From positions 1 through 64,000 of the forward strand of contig CAWBTF010000015.1 in the NCBI GenBank assembly GCA_963791595.1: 64,000 nucleotides of DNA, given 5' to 3'. The notes beneath the pieces are model-generated. The model saw nothing but the letters and a program-made list of their open reading frames with translations. It did no database searches and was not told the DNA's origin. Positions 40,913 through 51,600 of this stretch are shown here, piece by piece. The position numbers and the translations under genes are program-made. Positions within the stretch are counted from its first letter, which is position 1; each line of letters opens with the position of its first letter. The DNA is from JAEMQF01 sp963791595 (lineage in GTDB: Bacteria; Pseudomonadota; Gammaproteobacteria; Burkholderiales; Burkholderiaceae_C).

Positions 40913-42990
40913 TGCGGCAACACCTGCACCAGCACCGTGGTCATGCCGCTGCCGGCGCCGGCCATCGCCACCGTGAACTGATCGGTGCCGACGAAGTTCT
41001 TCGGCGGCGTGTATTCGATGCGCCCGTCGCCCAGGTCTTTCACCCGGCCGCCGCGCAACGGCGTCGTCAGGCGCAGCGCCTGCGCGCCGCGCAGCGCGTC
41101 GCCGAGCGCGACCTCGACGCTGCGGTTCGCCGCGGTCTGCACCGACCGGCGCTGCGGCGCGGCGCGCGCGTCGCTCGCCTGCGCGGTGCGTGGCGCCAGT
41201 TCGACCAGCAACACGCGGCCGTCATCGGTGCGGACGTTCAGGCGCAACGGCGCCATGTGCGAGGCCTCGGGCGTGTAGAGCCACGCCGGGTCGGCGCCGA
41301 ACAGGCGCGCGAAGGCGCTCACCTGAGACTCGACGCGGCCGCTGGCGGGCGGCGCCACGAGTTCGACTGCCGCAGCTCGCAACGACCAGGGCAGTACGCT
41401 GGCCAGCGCATCGGGTGAAATCGCGATCGGCTGCCCGGCCTCGACGCTCGGGCTCCAGCGCAGCGCCGCGGGCACAGGCGGCGACGCCGCGCCAGGCGCG
41501 GCGCCCAGCGCCGCGAGCGAGTTGCGCAGGCTCGGCGAGCGAACGGAAGGATCGGCCGCGCTGGCGTCGCGCAGCGTGTGCGTCAGCAGCAGCGTTTCGA
41601 TCTCGGCACGGCTCGACTGCGGCGCCGCGCTGCGCAGCACCGCGAGCGCGCCCGACACCGCGGCGGCAGCGAACGAAGTGCCGTCGGCGACTGCCGCGCT
41701 GCCGGTGGCCGCCGCGATGCGGTCCAGCGCCGGCAGGTTCACGCCCGGCGCGTGCAGCGACGGGAATGCGCCGCCGCCGCAGCCCGAGGGACCGCGGCTG
41801 CTGCGTTGCGCGACGCTGCGCTCGGCATCGAGCGCGCCCACCGAGAGCACGCCGGGGTTGTTGGCCGGGCTCATGCTCGTGTCGGGCGCGGGGCCGTCGT
41901 TGCCGGCGGCGAACACGACGTGAATGTCGGCCGCTTGCAGCGCGGCCAGCGCGCGCGCGAAGCTCAGGTCGCAGCGGCCGGCCGATTGCGGCAGGCCCCA
42001 GGAGTTGTTGACGATGTCGGGCGCGTCGGGCGTGGCCGGGTCGCCGTCGGGGTCGAGCACCCATTGGTAGATGCGCTGCACCGCCGACGCGCGGCCCTTG
42101 CCTTCGTCGTCGAACAGGCGCGCCGCGATCCACATCGCGCGCGGCGCCACGCCGATCGGCGTGTCGTCGACCAGGCCGCCCACCAGCAGGCCGGCGACGA
42201 GCGTGCCGTGGCCGGTGGCGTCGCTCGGCGCGGCGCGCTGCGCGTAGGGGTCGAACCAGTCCGCTGCACCTGCGCGGTAGCGTGCAGCGATCGCGTGGGT
42301 GCGCAGGTCGACGCCGCTGTCGACCACCGCGACCGTGACGCCCTGGCCGGCAAAGCCGCGCTGCCACGCGCTGAGCACGTCGAGCGACAGGAAGTGCGGC
42401 GGCAGTTGCAGCGCGCGCCCGGTGCGCAGCGCCTCCAGCGAATCGTCGGCAGCGGGCAGCGGCGCGCTGGGCGCGGGCGCCTTGTTCGCGCTCGCGCCGG
42501 AAGCCGGTGCCTGGTCGGCGTTGCCACGGCGCGCCATGGCGCCGGACGAAGGCACCTGGCGCGGCGCGGCCGAGCGCAGGCTGGCGTCGGAGTCGATGCG
42601 CTTCACGCTCGGCAGCTCGGCGATCTGCGCGAGCTTGCCGTGCGCCACGTGCACGGCGATCGAGTGCGAGATCCACAGCCCCTGCACGCCCCAGGCGCCC
42701 ACGCCGCGCAGCTCGGCGAGCACCGGCGCGGCGGCGGCTTCGTAGTCCTGGCGCATCAGCTGCGCCAGGCGGCCCGGCCGCGCGGCGCGCGCAAGAGGCG
42801 CGATCTGCGCTGCGTAGTCTTCGAGCGAACGCGCACCCTCGAGCTCGATCACGACCGCGGCACTGCTGCGCGGTGCGATGTTCGCCAGCGCGGCCAGGCT
42901 CGGGTCGAGCTCGCCGGCGTGAGCCTGGGCGAATGCGGCGCCGAGCAGCAGGGCCGCGGCGCGACGGATCGGTGAGGGCGTTGCGTTCAA
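40909..42990 (-). CDS. Exported subtilisin-like serine peptidase (S8 family)
   Basis: A 693-residue secreted protease. After the signal peptide (LLLGAAFAQAHA) comes a pro-region (about 30-190) with VHVAHGKLAQIAELPSVKRIDSD, a peptidase inhibitor-like end. The catalytic triad is Asp in VAVVDSGVD (about 226), His in TGHGTLVAG (about 261) and Ser in DGTSFAAAAVSG (about 434), with the oxyanion Asn in FAAGNDGP. A C-terminal beta-sandwich ends DLGDGRIEYTPPKNFVGTDQFTV, a cadherin/Big_9-like repeat related to those in the cupredoxin protein at 43570. It may mature or recycle the operon's exported proteins. Overlaps both neighbours by 4 nt. Confidence 0.92.
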   Translation of the reverse strand: MNATPSPIRRAAALLLGAAFAQAHAGELDPSLAALANIAPRSSAAVVIELEGARSLEDYAAQIAPLARAARPGRLAQLMRQDYEAAAAPVLAELRGVGAWGVQGLWISHSIAVHVAHGKLAQIAELPSVKRIDSDASLRSAAPRQVPSSGAMARRGNADQAPASGASANKAPAPSAPLPAADDSLEALRTGRALQLPPHFLSLDVLSAWQRGFAGQGVTVAVVDSGVDLRTHAIAARYRAGAADWFDPYAQRAAPSDATGHGTLVAGLLVGGLVDDTPIGVAPRAMWIAARLFDDEGKGRASAVQRIYQWVLDPDGDPATPDAPDIVNNSWGLPQSAGRCDLSFARALAALQAADIHVVFAAGNDGPAPDTSMSPANNPGVLSVGALDAERSVAQRSSRGPSGCGGGAFPSLHAPGVNLPALDRIAAATGSAAVADGTSFAAAAVSGALAVLRSAAPQSSRAEIETLLLTHTLRDASAADPSVRSPSLRNSLAALGAAPGAASPPVPAALRWSPSVEAGQPIAISPDALASVLPWSLRAAAVELVAPPASGRVESQVSAFARLFGADPAWLYTPEASHMAPLRLNVRTDDGRVLLVELAPRTAQASDARAAPQRRSVQTAANRSVEVALGDALRGAQALRLTTPLRGGRVKDLGDGRIEYTPPKNFVGTDQFTVAMAGAGSGMTTVLVQVLPQ

Positions 42991-43481
42991 GGTTCGATGC
43001 GCAGGTTGCCGAAGGATTGATCGCCAATGTAGAGAGCGAGCTTTTGACCCGCCTTAATTCGCTGGTCGGGGTTGGCGAAGATCATGAAGTAAGTCTTGCC
43101 CACCGCGACGGCGTGGTTGCGCGAGGTCTGGCGCAGCGCCCCCACGACGGGGGGTTGCGGAACGTAGAAACGGTCGCCCGTGGACGGATCGACGAGCACC
43201 GGCAGCACCTTGCGGTCGAGCAGCGGCCGGGCTTTGTCTGCGTCAAGAACGCGGTAGCGCAAGTCGATCACGTAGCCCGAGGCCGACAGGCGTGCGCCCT
43301 GAACTTCGACGCCGAAGGTTTCGCTGACCCAGACGCTGCTCGGCGCCGCCGCCGAGGAAGCCGCGGGCAGCGGCGCGGCCTTGCCGGCGTCGGCTTGCGC
43401 GGCAGCGCCCCAGTGGGCGATGGCCAGACTCATCAGGACCGCGGCTCGTCGCGCGGCAAGACGTCGGAAGGGGCTGTGCAT
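42987..43481 (-). CDS. Small exported protein of the cupredoxin operon
   Basis: A 164-residue protein with a signal peptide (AAVLMSLAIAHWGAAAQA). The mature part is a small beta-rich domain: SETFGVEVQGARLSASGYVIDLRYRVLDADKARPLLDRKVLPVLVDPSTGDRF (in pieces), then NHAVAVGKTYFMIFANPDQRIKAGQKLALYIGD. I do not recognise a named family. The strand pattern resembles cupredoxin-like or immunoglobulin-like domains but no copper motif is visible. It overlaps the protease gene by 4 nt, so it may be a partner or inhibitor of the protease, or a structural subunit. Confidence 0.6.
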   Translation of the reverse strand: MHSPFRRLAARRAAVLMSLAIAHWGAAAQADAGKAAPLPAASSAAAPSSVWVSETFGVEVQGARLSASGYVIDLRYRVLDADKARPLLDRKVLPVLVDPSTGDRFYVPQPPVVGALRQTSRNHAVAVGKTYFMIFANPDQRIKAGQKLALYIGDQSFGNLRIEP

Positions 43482-43569
43482 GGAGGTTCCTTTTGAGAGA
43501 CGGATGCAGATCGCGGGAATCGCAGGAATGGCCGGCGCAAAGGCCGGCCATCGGGGCTTGGAGTTCAGG

Positions 43570-45959
43570 TCAGTTCATCGTCACGTCCACCCGCGTCCAG
43601 GCCGAGTAGGTGCCGTTCGGATTGGCGACCCGGTAGTAGAAGTGGTCCGTGCCGGGCACCGCGCCCACGCCGAAACCGGGACCGGTGGGTGCCGTGTAGG
43701 TGATCGTGCCGCCGTTGGGCGTGGCCACGGCGCCACGCGTGGCGGTCGCGGTCAGCGTCCCCGCCGTGGCACCGACACCATCCGCCTCGCGCGCCACCTG
43801 GATCGTGGTCAGGTTGAAGCCCGCGGCCGAGGTGTCGTTGCCCAGCACGGGAATCGTCACCGGCGGACGAGCCGCGGTGTTGTCGTACGTGAACGCATCG
43901 GCCACCGCCACCGGCGCAGGCGGCAGCAGCATCGTCACGTCAACCCGCGCCCAGTTCGACAGCACGCCGGCGTTGTTGCGCACCCGGTAGAAGAAGAAGT
44001 CGGTGCCGGTGAAGGGAACCGTGGCGCTGACGTTGTCCGGCGCTTCGTAGAGGATGGTGCCGGCATTCGGGCCCGTGTTCGGCGTCTGAATCAGACCGCG
44101 CGTGGCCGTCGGCGTCAGGCTGTCGGCGCCGGCTCCGGTGCCGGTGCGCGAGACCTGGATGCTGTTCAGCTGGAACGCCGGCGTCGTGTTCGACGTGTCG
44201 TTGGCGAGCACCGCAAAGAATTGCTGCGGGTAGGCCACGGTGTTGTAGAACGTGAACGGGCCGTCGGCGTTGGCTTGCAGCACCGGCGGCAGCGGCGCGA
44301 ACGTCATCGTCACCGTCGCGTCGGCGCTCAACGCTGGGCCGGGCGCGGGCGTGTCGGTCGCGCGGTAGGTGAAGCTGCGCGTCAGGCCGCCCGCGGGGCA
44401 CCACGGTGGCGGCGGCCAGGCTGTAGCTGAACGAGCCGTCGGCGTTGAGCGTCAGCGTGCCGTCCACCGGTGGCGTGACGACGCTGGCGCTGAGCGCATC
44501 GCCGTCGATGTCGCTGTCGTTGCCCAGCACGCCGTTGCCGCCGCGAGCGAGCGTGCGAGCTCCCACGCGCGCCGGCGTAAGCGTTCGCGACCGCGACCGG
44601 CGCGTCGTTCACGTTCGCCACCGCCACATTGAAGCTGCGGGTCGCCGCGACATTGGTCGCCGAGCTCGCCCGCACCACGACGCTGTGGGTCAGCGTCGGG
44701 TTCGAGGGCGATTGCGCCTGCGCGTTGCTCGGTGTCCAGTTCAGCGCCAGGCCGGCGGGCGACAAGGTCGACGTCATCCCCGCCGGGCCGCTGACCAGGG
44801 TCAGCGTCGCGCCCAGCGTGGCGCTCGTGGCCAGGCAGCTCCAGAGCACGCCCTGGGTGCCGGTGACGGGGCAGTTCGCCGCCAGGTCAGTCGCAATCAC
44901 GGGTGTCGTCGAGACCTGCAACAGTTGCCCGGCGACGCCGTTGGCGCTGTCGGCGAATGCCATGCGCCGGTCGAACACGCTCGTCGTGCGCGCCGCACCG
45001 AGCCAGGCTTCGGTCGTCTTCGCGGCGGGCAGCAGCGCGCTGTATTGCTCGCGGGCGTACGGATAGGGTTGCGCGTCTTCGCCGAGCAGCGCCCAGGTGC
45101 CGTCGCGCAGCGTGGGCACGCGCGTCTGCAGGCCGGCGTTGGCCATGCGGATCAGGTACGGCGACGCGGTGCCGATGAATTGCGGCACCGAACCCGCGTC
45201 CACTTGAACCGGCAGTTGGGTCGCCGCGTCGTAGACGTGGGTGCGCAAATGCTTCGGGTCGTAGTCGAGCGTGCTGCCGCTGAAGGTGCCGGCCGCGACC
45301 GCCGCGTGCATGGCCGGGGTCGACTTCGCTGAAGATCACGCGGCTCTGGTTGGCGTAGGCGACGCCGGGGTAGACGACGCCGGCCGCGGCGTCCTTGCTC
45401 ATCATTCCGTACAGGCCCATCTGCACCTGGATCTGCGGCTGCGTTCCCGATTGGTAGAGATACGTGCCCGGCCGCACATTGGCGTAGGAATAGACCACCG
45501 GCGCGCCGTTCGCCACCGCTTCCGCGGTGAACGAGCGCACCCGGCAGGCACGGCGGATCGCATCGGTCGCGCCGACGCCCGGCACGCACAGTGCGCCTCG
45601 GCGTCGGCGAACACCGGTGCCATCGCCGTGTTCAGACCGTGCACGACGAACGAGGTCGGCGCGCCGCTGGCCAGGCGGTTGTGTAGGGTGACGCTGAGCG
45701 TGCTGTCGGTCGGTGGCACGACGAGCGCGGCACCGGGCGACGTGACCGGCGCGGTCTGCGCGCTGGCCAGATCGCCATTCGGCGCCGAGACGCGGTAGCC
45801 CCACATCGGCACGATGGAGACGCCGTCGGGCATCAGATGGTTCACGGCCTCGGCGATGACGGTGTACGTCACCGCCTGCGCCGGCACCGCGAGCAGGGCG
45901 AGCAGCGCCGCGCCGGCAGCCGCAAGGGGCCGCATCTTGAAAGAGGATTGGTTTTTCAT
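43570..45959 (-). CDS. Cupredoxin-type multicopper oxidase paralogue C, ligand-poor, with Ig/cadherin-like repeats (several apparent frameshifts)
   Basis: An exported protein of about 795 residues. The signal peptide ends at AVPAQA. The N-terminal two thirds align by eye with the neighbouring paralogue at 45980: GTYLYQSGTQPQIQVQMGLYG against GTYTYHSGTQMDVQLEMGLAG, and TRVPTLRDGTWALLGEDAQ against the HPFHHHG region. Every copper-ligand His of that paralogue is replaced here. The C-terminal third has a VCBS/cadherin-like unit (VLGNDSDIDGDALSASVV) and two tandem repeats of about 105 residues, each ending in NWARVDVTM or AWTRVDVTM. Frame changes occur near 45593, 45312, 44570 and 44397; at 45312 and 44397 an extra C in a CCCC run would suffice. 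SD AGGGAG precedes ATG 45959. Confidence 0.72.
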
Positions 45960-45979
45960 CATGGCTCCCTGACTTGCGG

Positions 45980-47347
45980 TCATTCAGAAATCGGCACGGT
46001 CGGCGGCTGGATCAGCACCATCGTCATCATTCCGCCGGGGAAGATGCCATCGTTGATGATCTCCTTCTCGTTGTGCGAGTGCATCATGTGGAAGTAGCCG
46101 CCGGTGGTGTTGGCCAGGCCGGCACCGACCGGCCGCGCGCCTGGCGCGCCGAGGTAGGGGCTGCCGCTGTACATCTCGCCGTAGGTCAGCTCGAGTTCGG
46201 CCGGCAGTCGCACCGGCAGGCGCTTGTACCGGTCGCTCGCAAGCTGGGTCGTCGGCACACCCGGCCCGGGCGTGTCGTACATGCAGTTCGACAACGTCTT
46301 CGGTTGGCCCGGGTTGCACGTTGCGCCGTACATGTCCCAGTTCAGGCCGGCGCCGGACCAGCGGTAGACCGCGTCCACGGTCTGCCCGGGCACCATGCGC
46401 AGCGTGAAGTCGTTTTGCGCCAGGTCCGCATTGGTGCTGCCCGGGCGCTTCAGCACGCGCCCGTCGCGCGCCACGGTCCAGGTGTTGTTGCCGTGGTGGT
46501 GGAAGGGGTGCAGGTCGCGCCCCATGTTGATGACGCGCAGCAGCACGTTGTCGCCGGGGTGCATCTGCACCAGCGCGTTGTAGGGCTGGTTCGGCAGCGC
46601 CGGGGCGAACGCCGCGGCCAGCGTGTCGGGCGAGTTGCGCCCGTTGATGAACCAGTAGCGCGGTGCGTACGCGCCCCAGGTGCTGGTGTTGACGCGCCAT
46701 CCGGGGTTCGGCGTGGCCGGCAATGCCGCCACCTGGTCGAGCACCGACTGGTGCCGCGCCGGGTCCATCTCGCTCAGCAGCAGCAGGTATTCGCGCCCCG
46801 CGGAGAAGGACGATTCAGGCGCGTCGTAGGCCTGGTTCGGCGCGGCGGGGCGAACGATCAGCGCGCCCGCCAACCCCATCTCCAGCTGCACGTCCATCTG
46901 CGTGCCGCTGTGGTAGGTGTAGGTGCCGGCGTTCGTGGCGGGGAAGGTGTAGGTGATGGTGCCGCCGGGAACCACTTCCGTGGTCATCTGCCCGGTGGGA
47001 CTCGAGACACAGTGCGCCGGCACCGCGCAACTCGCCGTCGCCGCGCTCTGGCCGGGGAAGACGATTGACGTGCGCGTGGGCAGGTTGTTCGTCAGCGTGA
47101 TCGTCACCAGTTGGCCCTGGTTCACGATCAGCGTCGGCGCCGGGTATTGCATCGAGCTGCCCGCGACGCCGAAGCCCCAGTTGTACAGGTTGATGCCGTC
47201 GGCGGCGCTGATGAAGCCCGGCTTGGCCTCGAGGTTGAAGTTCGGCCCTTGAACGCCGTTCACCTTGGCGTGGGCGGGGCCGGCCAGCAAGCCGGCTGTC
47301 AATCCGCCCAGCAAGCCCAGCGATTGAGTGAGGGTGCGCAGTTTCAT
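45980..47347 (-). CDS. Multicopper oxidase-type cupredoxin protein B (HPxHxH and HSH motifs)
   Basis: A 455-residue exported protein with signal peptide ending near GPAHA. Three cupredoxin domains can be followed. Copper-like ligands are His146 (TYTYHSGTQ), His280/283/285 (DLHPFHHHGNNTW) and His423/425 (HMMHSHNEKEI). These match the third and fourth histidine motifs of multicopper oxidases, but the cysteine of the HCH motif is Ser424, so a type 1 copper site is unlikely. The first-domain HxHG is also missing. Frame is intact over the whole length. SD AGGGAG lies 8 nt before the ATG. It lies 26 nt after paralogue A and 20 nt before paralogue C. Confidence 0.82.
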   Translation of the reverse strand: MKLRTLTQSLGLLGGLTAGLLAGPAHAKVNGVQGPNFNLEAKPGFISAADGINLYNWGFGVAGSSMQYPAPTLIVNQGQLVTITLTNNLPTRTSIVFPGQSAATASCAVPAHCVSSPTGQMTTEVVPGGTITYTFPATNAGTYTYHSGTQMDVQLEMGLAGALIVRPAAPNQAYDAPESSFSAGREYLLLLSEMDPARHQSVLDQVAALPATPNPGWRVNTSTWGAYAPRYWFINGRNSPDTLAAAFAPALPNQPYNALVQMHPGDNVLLRVINMGRDLHPFHHHGNNTWTVARDGRVLKRPGSTNADLAQNDFTLRMVPGQTVDAVYRWSGAGLNWDMYGATCNPGQPKTLSNCMYDTPGPGVPTTQLASDRYKRLPVRLPAELELTYGEMYSGSPYLGAPGARPVGAGLANTTGGYFHMMHSHNEKEIINDGIFPGGMMTMVLIQPPTVPISE

Positions 47348-47373
47348 GTGAGACTCCCTGATGACGGCTGCGA

Positions 47374-48613
47374 TCAATTGATGACGATGTGCGTCATGAT
47401 TCCGCCCTGGTCTTCCGCGCCGTTGCTCAGGAAGTTCAGGTTGGTCGTGTACAGCACGTAGGTTCCGGGCGCGACGCCGGCGGTGTCGATGACGACGTCG
47501 ACCGCTTCGCCGCCGCCCAGCGTGACCGAGCTGGTGCGAAACGCATGGTCCACGCCGCTCGGGCCGCGCGCGATTGCGGCGCCCGCGCCGACCACCTTGA
47601 ACGGCAGCCCCATCGCGGTGACGGTGAAGTAGTCGGTGACCGACAGGTTGCTCAGGCGCAGCAGGATGCGCTGGCCGACGCTCGCGGTGACGAGCGAGCT
47701 GATCGGCTGCGAGGTCTCGGGCAACACCGTGCTCGGGTCCGCCGGGTCGACCGGTGTGCGCAGGAAATCGGTGGTGCGCGCGTCCACCGTGTCCGGATAG
47801 TTGCGCCCGTTGATGAAGCCGTGCGTCGTGCGCATCGTGTCGAACGGCAGCGGCTGAACGACTTCGCTCTGCGTGTGGAAGTTCGCGTCGAACGACGTCA
47901 GCTGCAGCGCCGCCTGCACGTCGTAGCCGGTGGCGCCGTTGCCGTCGTTGTAGACGAACTTGCTGAAGCTGCGCGTCTCGGGCAGCGCCGTCGGGCCGGT
48001 CCACCGGCACGCCGGTGTAGACCGTGCCGTCCTGCACCGGCGTCACGTAGAGGTTGCCCACCATTCCCATCTGCATGTGCTCGGTGGCCTCCACGTGGCA
48101 GTGGTACATGAAGGTGCCGGGGTCGTTGATCTTGTAGTAGAAGGTGATCGTCGAACCCATGTTCACCGTGGCCGAACCCTCGGGCACGCCGTCGAAGATC
48201 GGCGCGGCCTGCGGGAAGCCGTGGAAGTGGATCGAGTGCGGGTCGAACAGATCGGGCCGGTGCGCCATGCCGACGTTCGTCAGGCTGAGGAACACTTCCT
48301 GGTTCTGCTTGAAGCTGAGCGTGGGCGCCGCGAGCTTGGCGTTGAAGGTCGAGCGCGTCATCACCTGGTCGTTCGCGACGCCGGTCACGTCGGAAAAGCC
48401 GAACATGTAGGCGCGCGTGCCGTCGGCGTAAGACAGCCAGCCGTCGCCGCCGGCCAGGTGCTTGCACACCTTGCCGTTGCTGCCGGCGGCGTCGCCATCG
48501 GGCGGGCATTGCGGGTAGACGCCGGCTTGCGCCTGGCCGAGCGCGGTGGCGATCGCCAGTGCCACGGCCGCGCGGGTGAAGTCGCGGGTGAGGTGTTTTA
48601 CAGTGCGGTTCAT
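47374..48613 (-). CDS. Multicopper oxidase-type cupredoxin protein A (HFHG and HCH-H-M motifs; apparent frameshift)
   Basis: An exported protein of about 412 residues; signal peptide ends at GQAQA. The first cupredoxin domain has HSIHFHGFPQ (His129, His131) and MYHCHVEATEHMQMGMVG (His171, Cys172, His173, His179, Met184), so it holds a type 1 copper site and part of a trinuclear-type site. The second domain (THGFINGRNYPDTV, SVGQRILLRLSNLSVTDYFTVTAMG) has no HPxHxH motif. The frame changes near 48000 between GVPVDRP and ALPETRSFSKFVY. It follows the giant protein gene by 31 nt. The order of motifs differs from three-domain laccases and is closer to two-domain types. Confidence 0.8.
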
Positions 48614-48644
48614 GTGATTGCTCCCAAGTGATTTGCGGCTGCGG

Positions 48645-51600
48645 TCACGGGCGGCGGTACGCGCCGGCGTCCCAGTTGCCCGCGCCGCGGGTCACGCCGT
48701 TGCGATCGGTGTTCAGGGTCGCCGGGTTGTTGATCCGGTTGCGGCCGATGCCCACCGCCTGGCTGCCCGGCGTGATGCGGTAGTCGAAGTACGGCACGCC
48801 GGTGGTGGGGTTGCTCTGCGTCAGCGGGCCGAAGCGCACGTCGATGAAGTTGCCGCCTTCGTCGAACGCCGCCGCGACCGCCGGGCTCAGCGCCGTCGCC
48901 TGCACCGACGCTTCCACCTGCAACAGCACCGAGTCGCGCGGGCCGTTGAACGTGTTGGCGTTGAAGTACTGCGCGTTTGCGGCCGTGCCCTGCACGTTGT
49001 TGTTCGGTGCCGCCACCGTGTACCCGGTGAGGTTGGTCAGCAGCGAGTTCGTCGGCGTGAGGCGCGCTTGGCCTGCGGCGGGCACGTACGTCCCGGCGTT
49101 GAGCACCGGCAGGTTCGCGTCGGCCACTTCCAGATCGGAGAACCCGTCGAGCACCAGGCCCGCGCCGACCGGAGAGCCGGCGACCGGCTGGTTCCAGTGG
49201 AAGACGCGGTTCTGGTAGACGACGTTGTTGTCCAGTTCGGGGTTGGCGAACACACGCAGCCCGGCCGGTGCATTGTTCGGCGTCGACCAGGCGCGTCGCC
49301 AGCACCGGGCTGTGCGGGTACGCCACGATACCGGCGCCGAACTGCGGGAGCGAACTGCTCAGCGCGGTGTTCGCCGTGTTGTTCTGGAACGGGTTCAGGC
49401 CCGCCGGGAAGGCGCGCGCCGCGGTCGACGTGTTGTCGTTGCGGCCGATCGTGTTGTTGACGATGCGCGTGTAGACCGCGTCACGCAGCGAGATGCCTGC
49501 ACCCGCAACGCCCGCCACGTTGTTGACGATCACGTTATTCAGGATGTCGACGCGGTAGGCGGTGCCCAGTTGGCCGGCCGCGAGTTCGTTGCCGTTGGTG
49601 CCGAGCAGGCTGATACCGCCGCCGTCGCCCGCGCCCGCCAGGTTGCCGACGAAGCTGTTGTTGCTGATGCGCACGTTGCCCGAGCCGGTGGACAGGCCGT
49701 TCGCCGCGGCCTGCGAGTTCTGGCCGGCGACCGACAGGCCCCCGCCCTGCATGCTGCTGGCCTGGTAGAACGACGAGTTCCAGAAGAACTTGTTGTTGTC
49801 GATCACGCCGCCGTCGCTCACGCCCAGGTGCGCCATGCCGCCGCCATTGCCGGTGGAGTGGTTGCCGCAGACGAAGTTGTTCGTGACGCGGTAGTTGGTC
49901 GCGCCGAAGTACACGCCCAGGCCCCCACCGCCGCCGCCCACTGCACCCGCGGTGTCGCCGTTCTGCACGACCTCGTTGTGGTGGATGTTGACGTCGGTGT
50001 TGCGCGAGCCCACCGGCAGCTCGAGCGCCGTCAACGCCGGGTGGCCGATGCGGATGCCGCCGGCCATCGCGCCCTGGTTGCCGGTGATCAGGTTGTTCGA
50101 GATCTCGATCCCGCGGGCATAACCGTTGACGATGATGCCGCCGCCCTGGTCGGCGCCGCTGATGCCGAAGCCGTCGATTTGCAGCGCGGCGTTGGTGGGG
50201 CGCGGCTGCGGATTGTCGGCGTTGCCATTGCCCTTGAGCATCACGAAGAAGCCAGGGGCCTCGGCGTCGCCGAACAGCAGCGGCGCGTTGTCGGCAGCGT
50301 CGCCGTCCAGGCACGCCTGGTAGCTGGTGGGCAGCGCTTGGCCGGGCAGCAGGAAGCGCTCGCCGCTCCCGCCGCCGGGGCTCTGCGGCACGCCGGCGCG
50401 GCCGACGATCTTGTCGCAGACAGCAACGCGCCAGGCGCGCAGCTTCTCGGCCGGTTGCGTGACGGCGTTGATGAAGGTCGAACCGGCGCCGAAGCCTTGC
50501 ACGCGCACGCGCCGGTCGACGATGACGGTTTCTTCGTAGACGCCGGGCTCGACCGTGATCAGCCTGCCTTCAGGCGCGGCGTCGATCGCCGCCTGGATCG
50601 ATTGGCCGGCGCGCACCACCGTCGGGCTCTGGCCGCCGATGTGCAGCGTGATGCCGCGCGGCGTGACGTTGCCGTTGTCACGGGTGACGAGCAGCGTGCC
50701 CGGCGCGAAGCCCTGCGGCACGGTGAGCGTGATCGTGTCGTTGTTCCAGCCCGTGATGTTGGCAGCCGGAACCGCCACCCCGTTGATCGACACGCCGCCG
50801 TTGCCACGCACCGCGCCGAAGCCGTGGTCGCGGGTCACTGTGCGCGGCACGTTGGCGCCGGGGTTGTTCGCGTCGTACAGCGGGTTGAGCACCTGGGTCG
50901 GTCCCATCGAGCGAATCGTCAGGGTTCGGTTGCTCCCGACCCAGGGGCCGACGTTGTTCGCGCCGGTGACGCTGCGGATCGCCGGCACGGCGTCCGGATG
51001 CGCGCAATCGAGCGCGAACTGCTGCGGGCCGGCGAACGCCGCGATCGGCAGCACCGGGGTGTCGAGGTACGTGGTCTTGCCCGGCAGGTACTGGAACGTG
51101 TAGCAGAACTGGCTGTAGCTGTTGTTGTAGTACGGGTCGGGTTGCATCATCGGCTTGCCGCTCACCGGATCGAGCACGTCGGCGCCGGTGTTCGGGTCCT
51201 TCACCGGCATGAACGGCGAGTTCAGGCACGCCGAGACCATGTTCGGCGAGATGCCCGAGGGCATCGGCACGTTGAAGGCGAAGGTCGACGGAACCAGCGC
51301 GTTGTAGGTGCCGAAGCGGTCCGAGTAGACGCGCGAGAACTCGCGGCCGGTGTGGTCGCGCAGCGAGACCGGCATGAACGGCGGCGCGAACTTCTCGCCG
51401 AAGGTCGGTGCCTGCGGGTTGAATTCGTTGGCCAGGTCGTCCAGGATCATGCCGACGATGTGGCCGGCCAGCGGCGTCTTCGTGAACAGGTGGAAGTCCA
51501 TCGCCGCGTTCAGGCCGGCGTTCAGCGCCACCGCCTTGCGGTTGCAGTACGGACGCTTCTTGCCGGTGTAGCCGGCGTAGCTGATCGTCGGCGGGCTGTC

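Noticed and set aside
41578..42975. Open frame antisense to the subtilisin-like protease
   Set aside because: No motif and Arg/Ala-rich composition; the protease frame has a complete catalytic triad.
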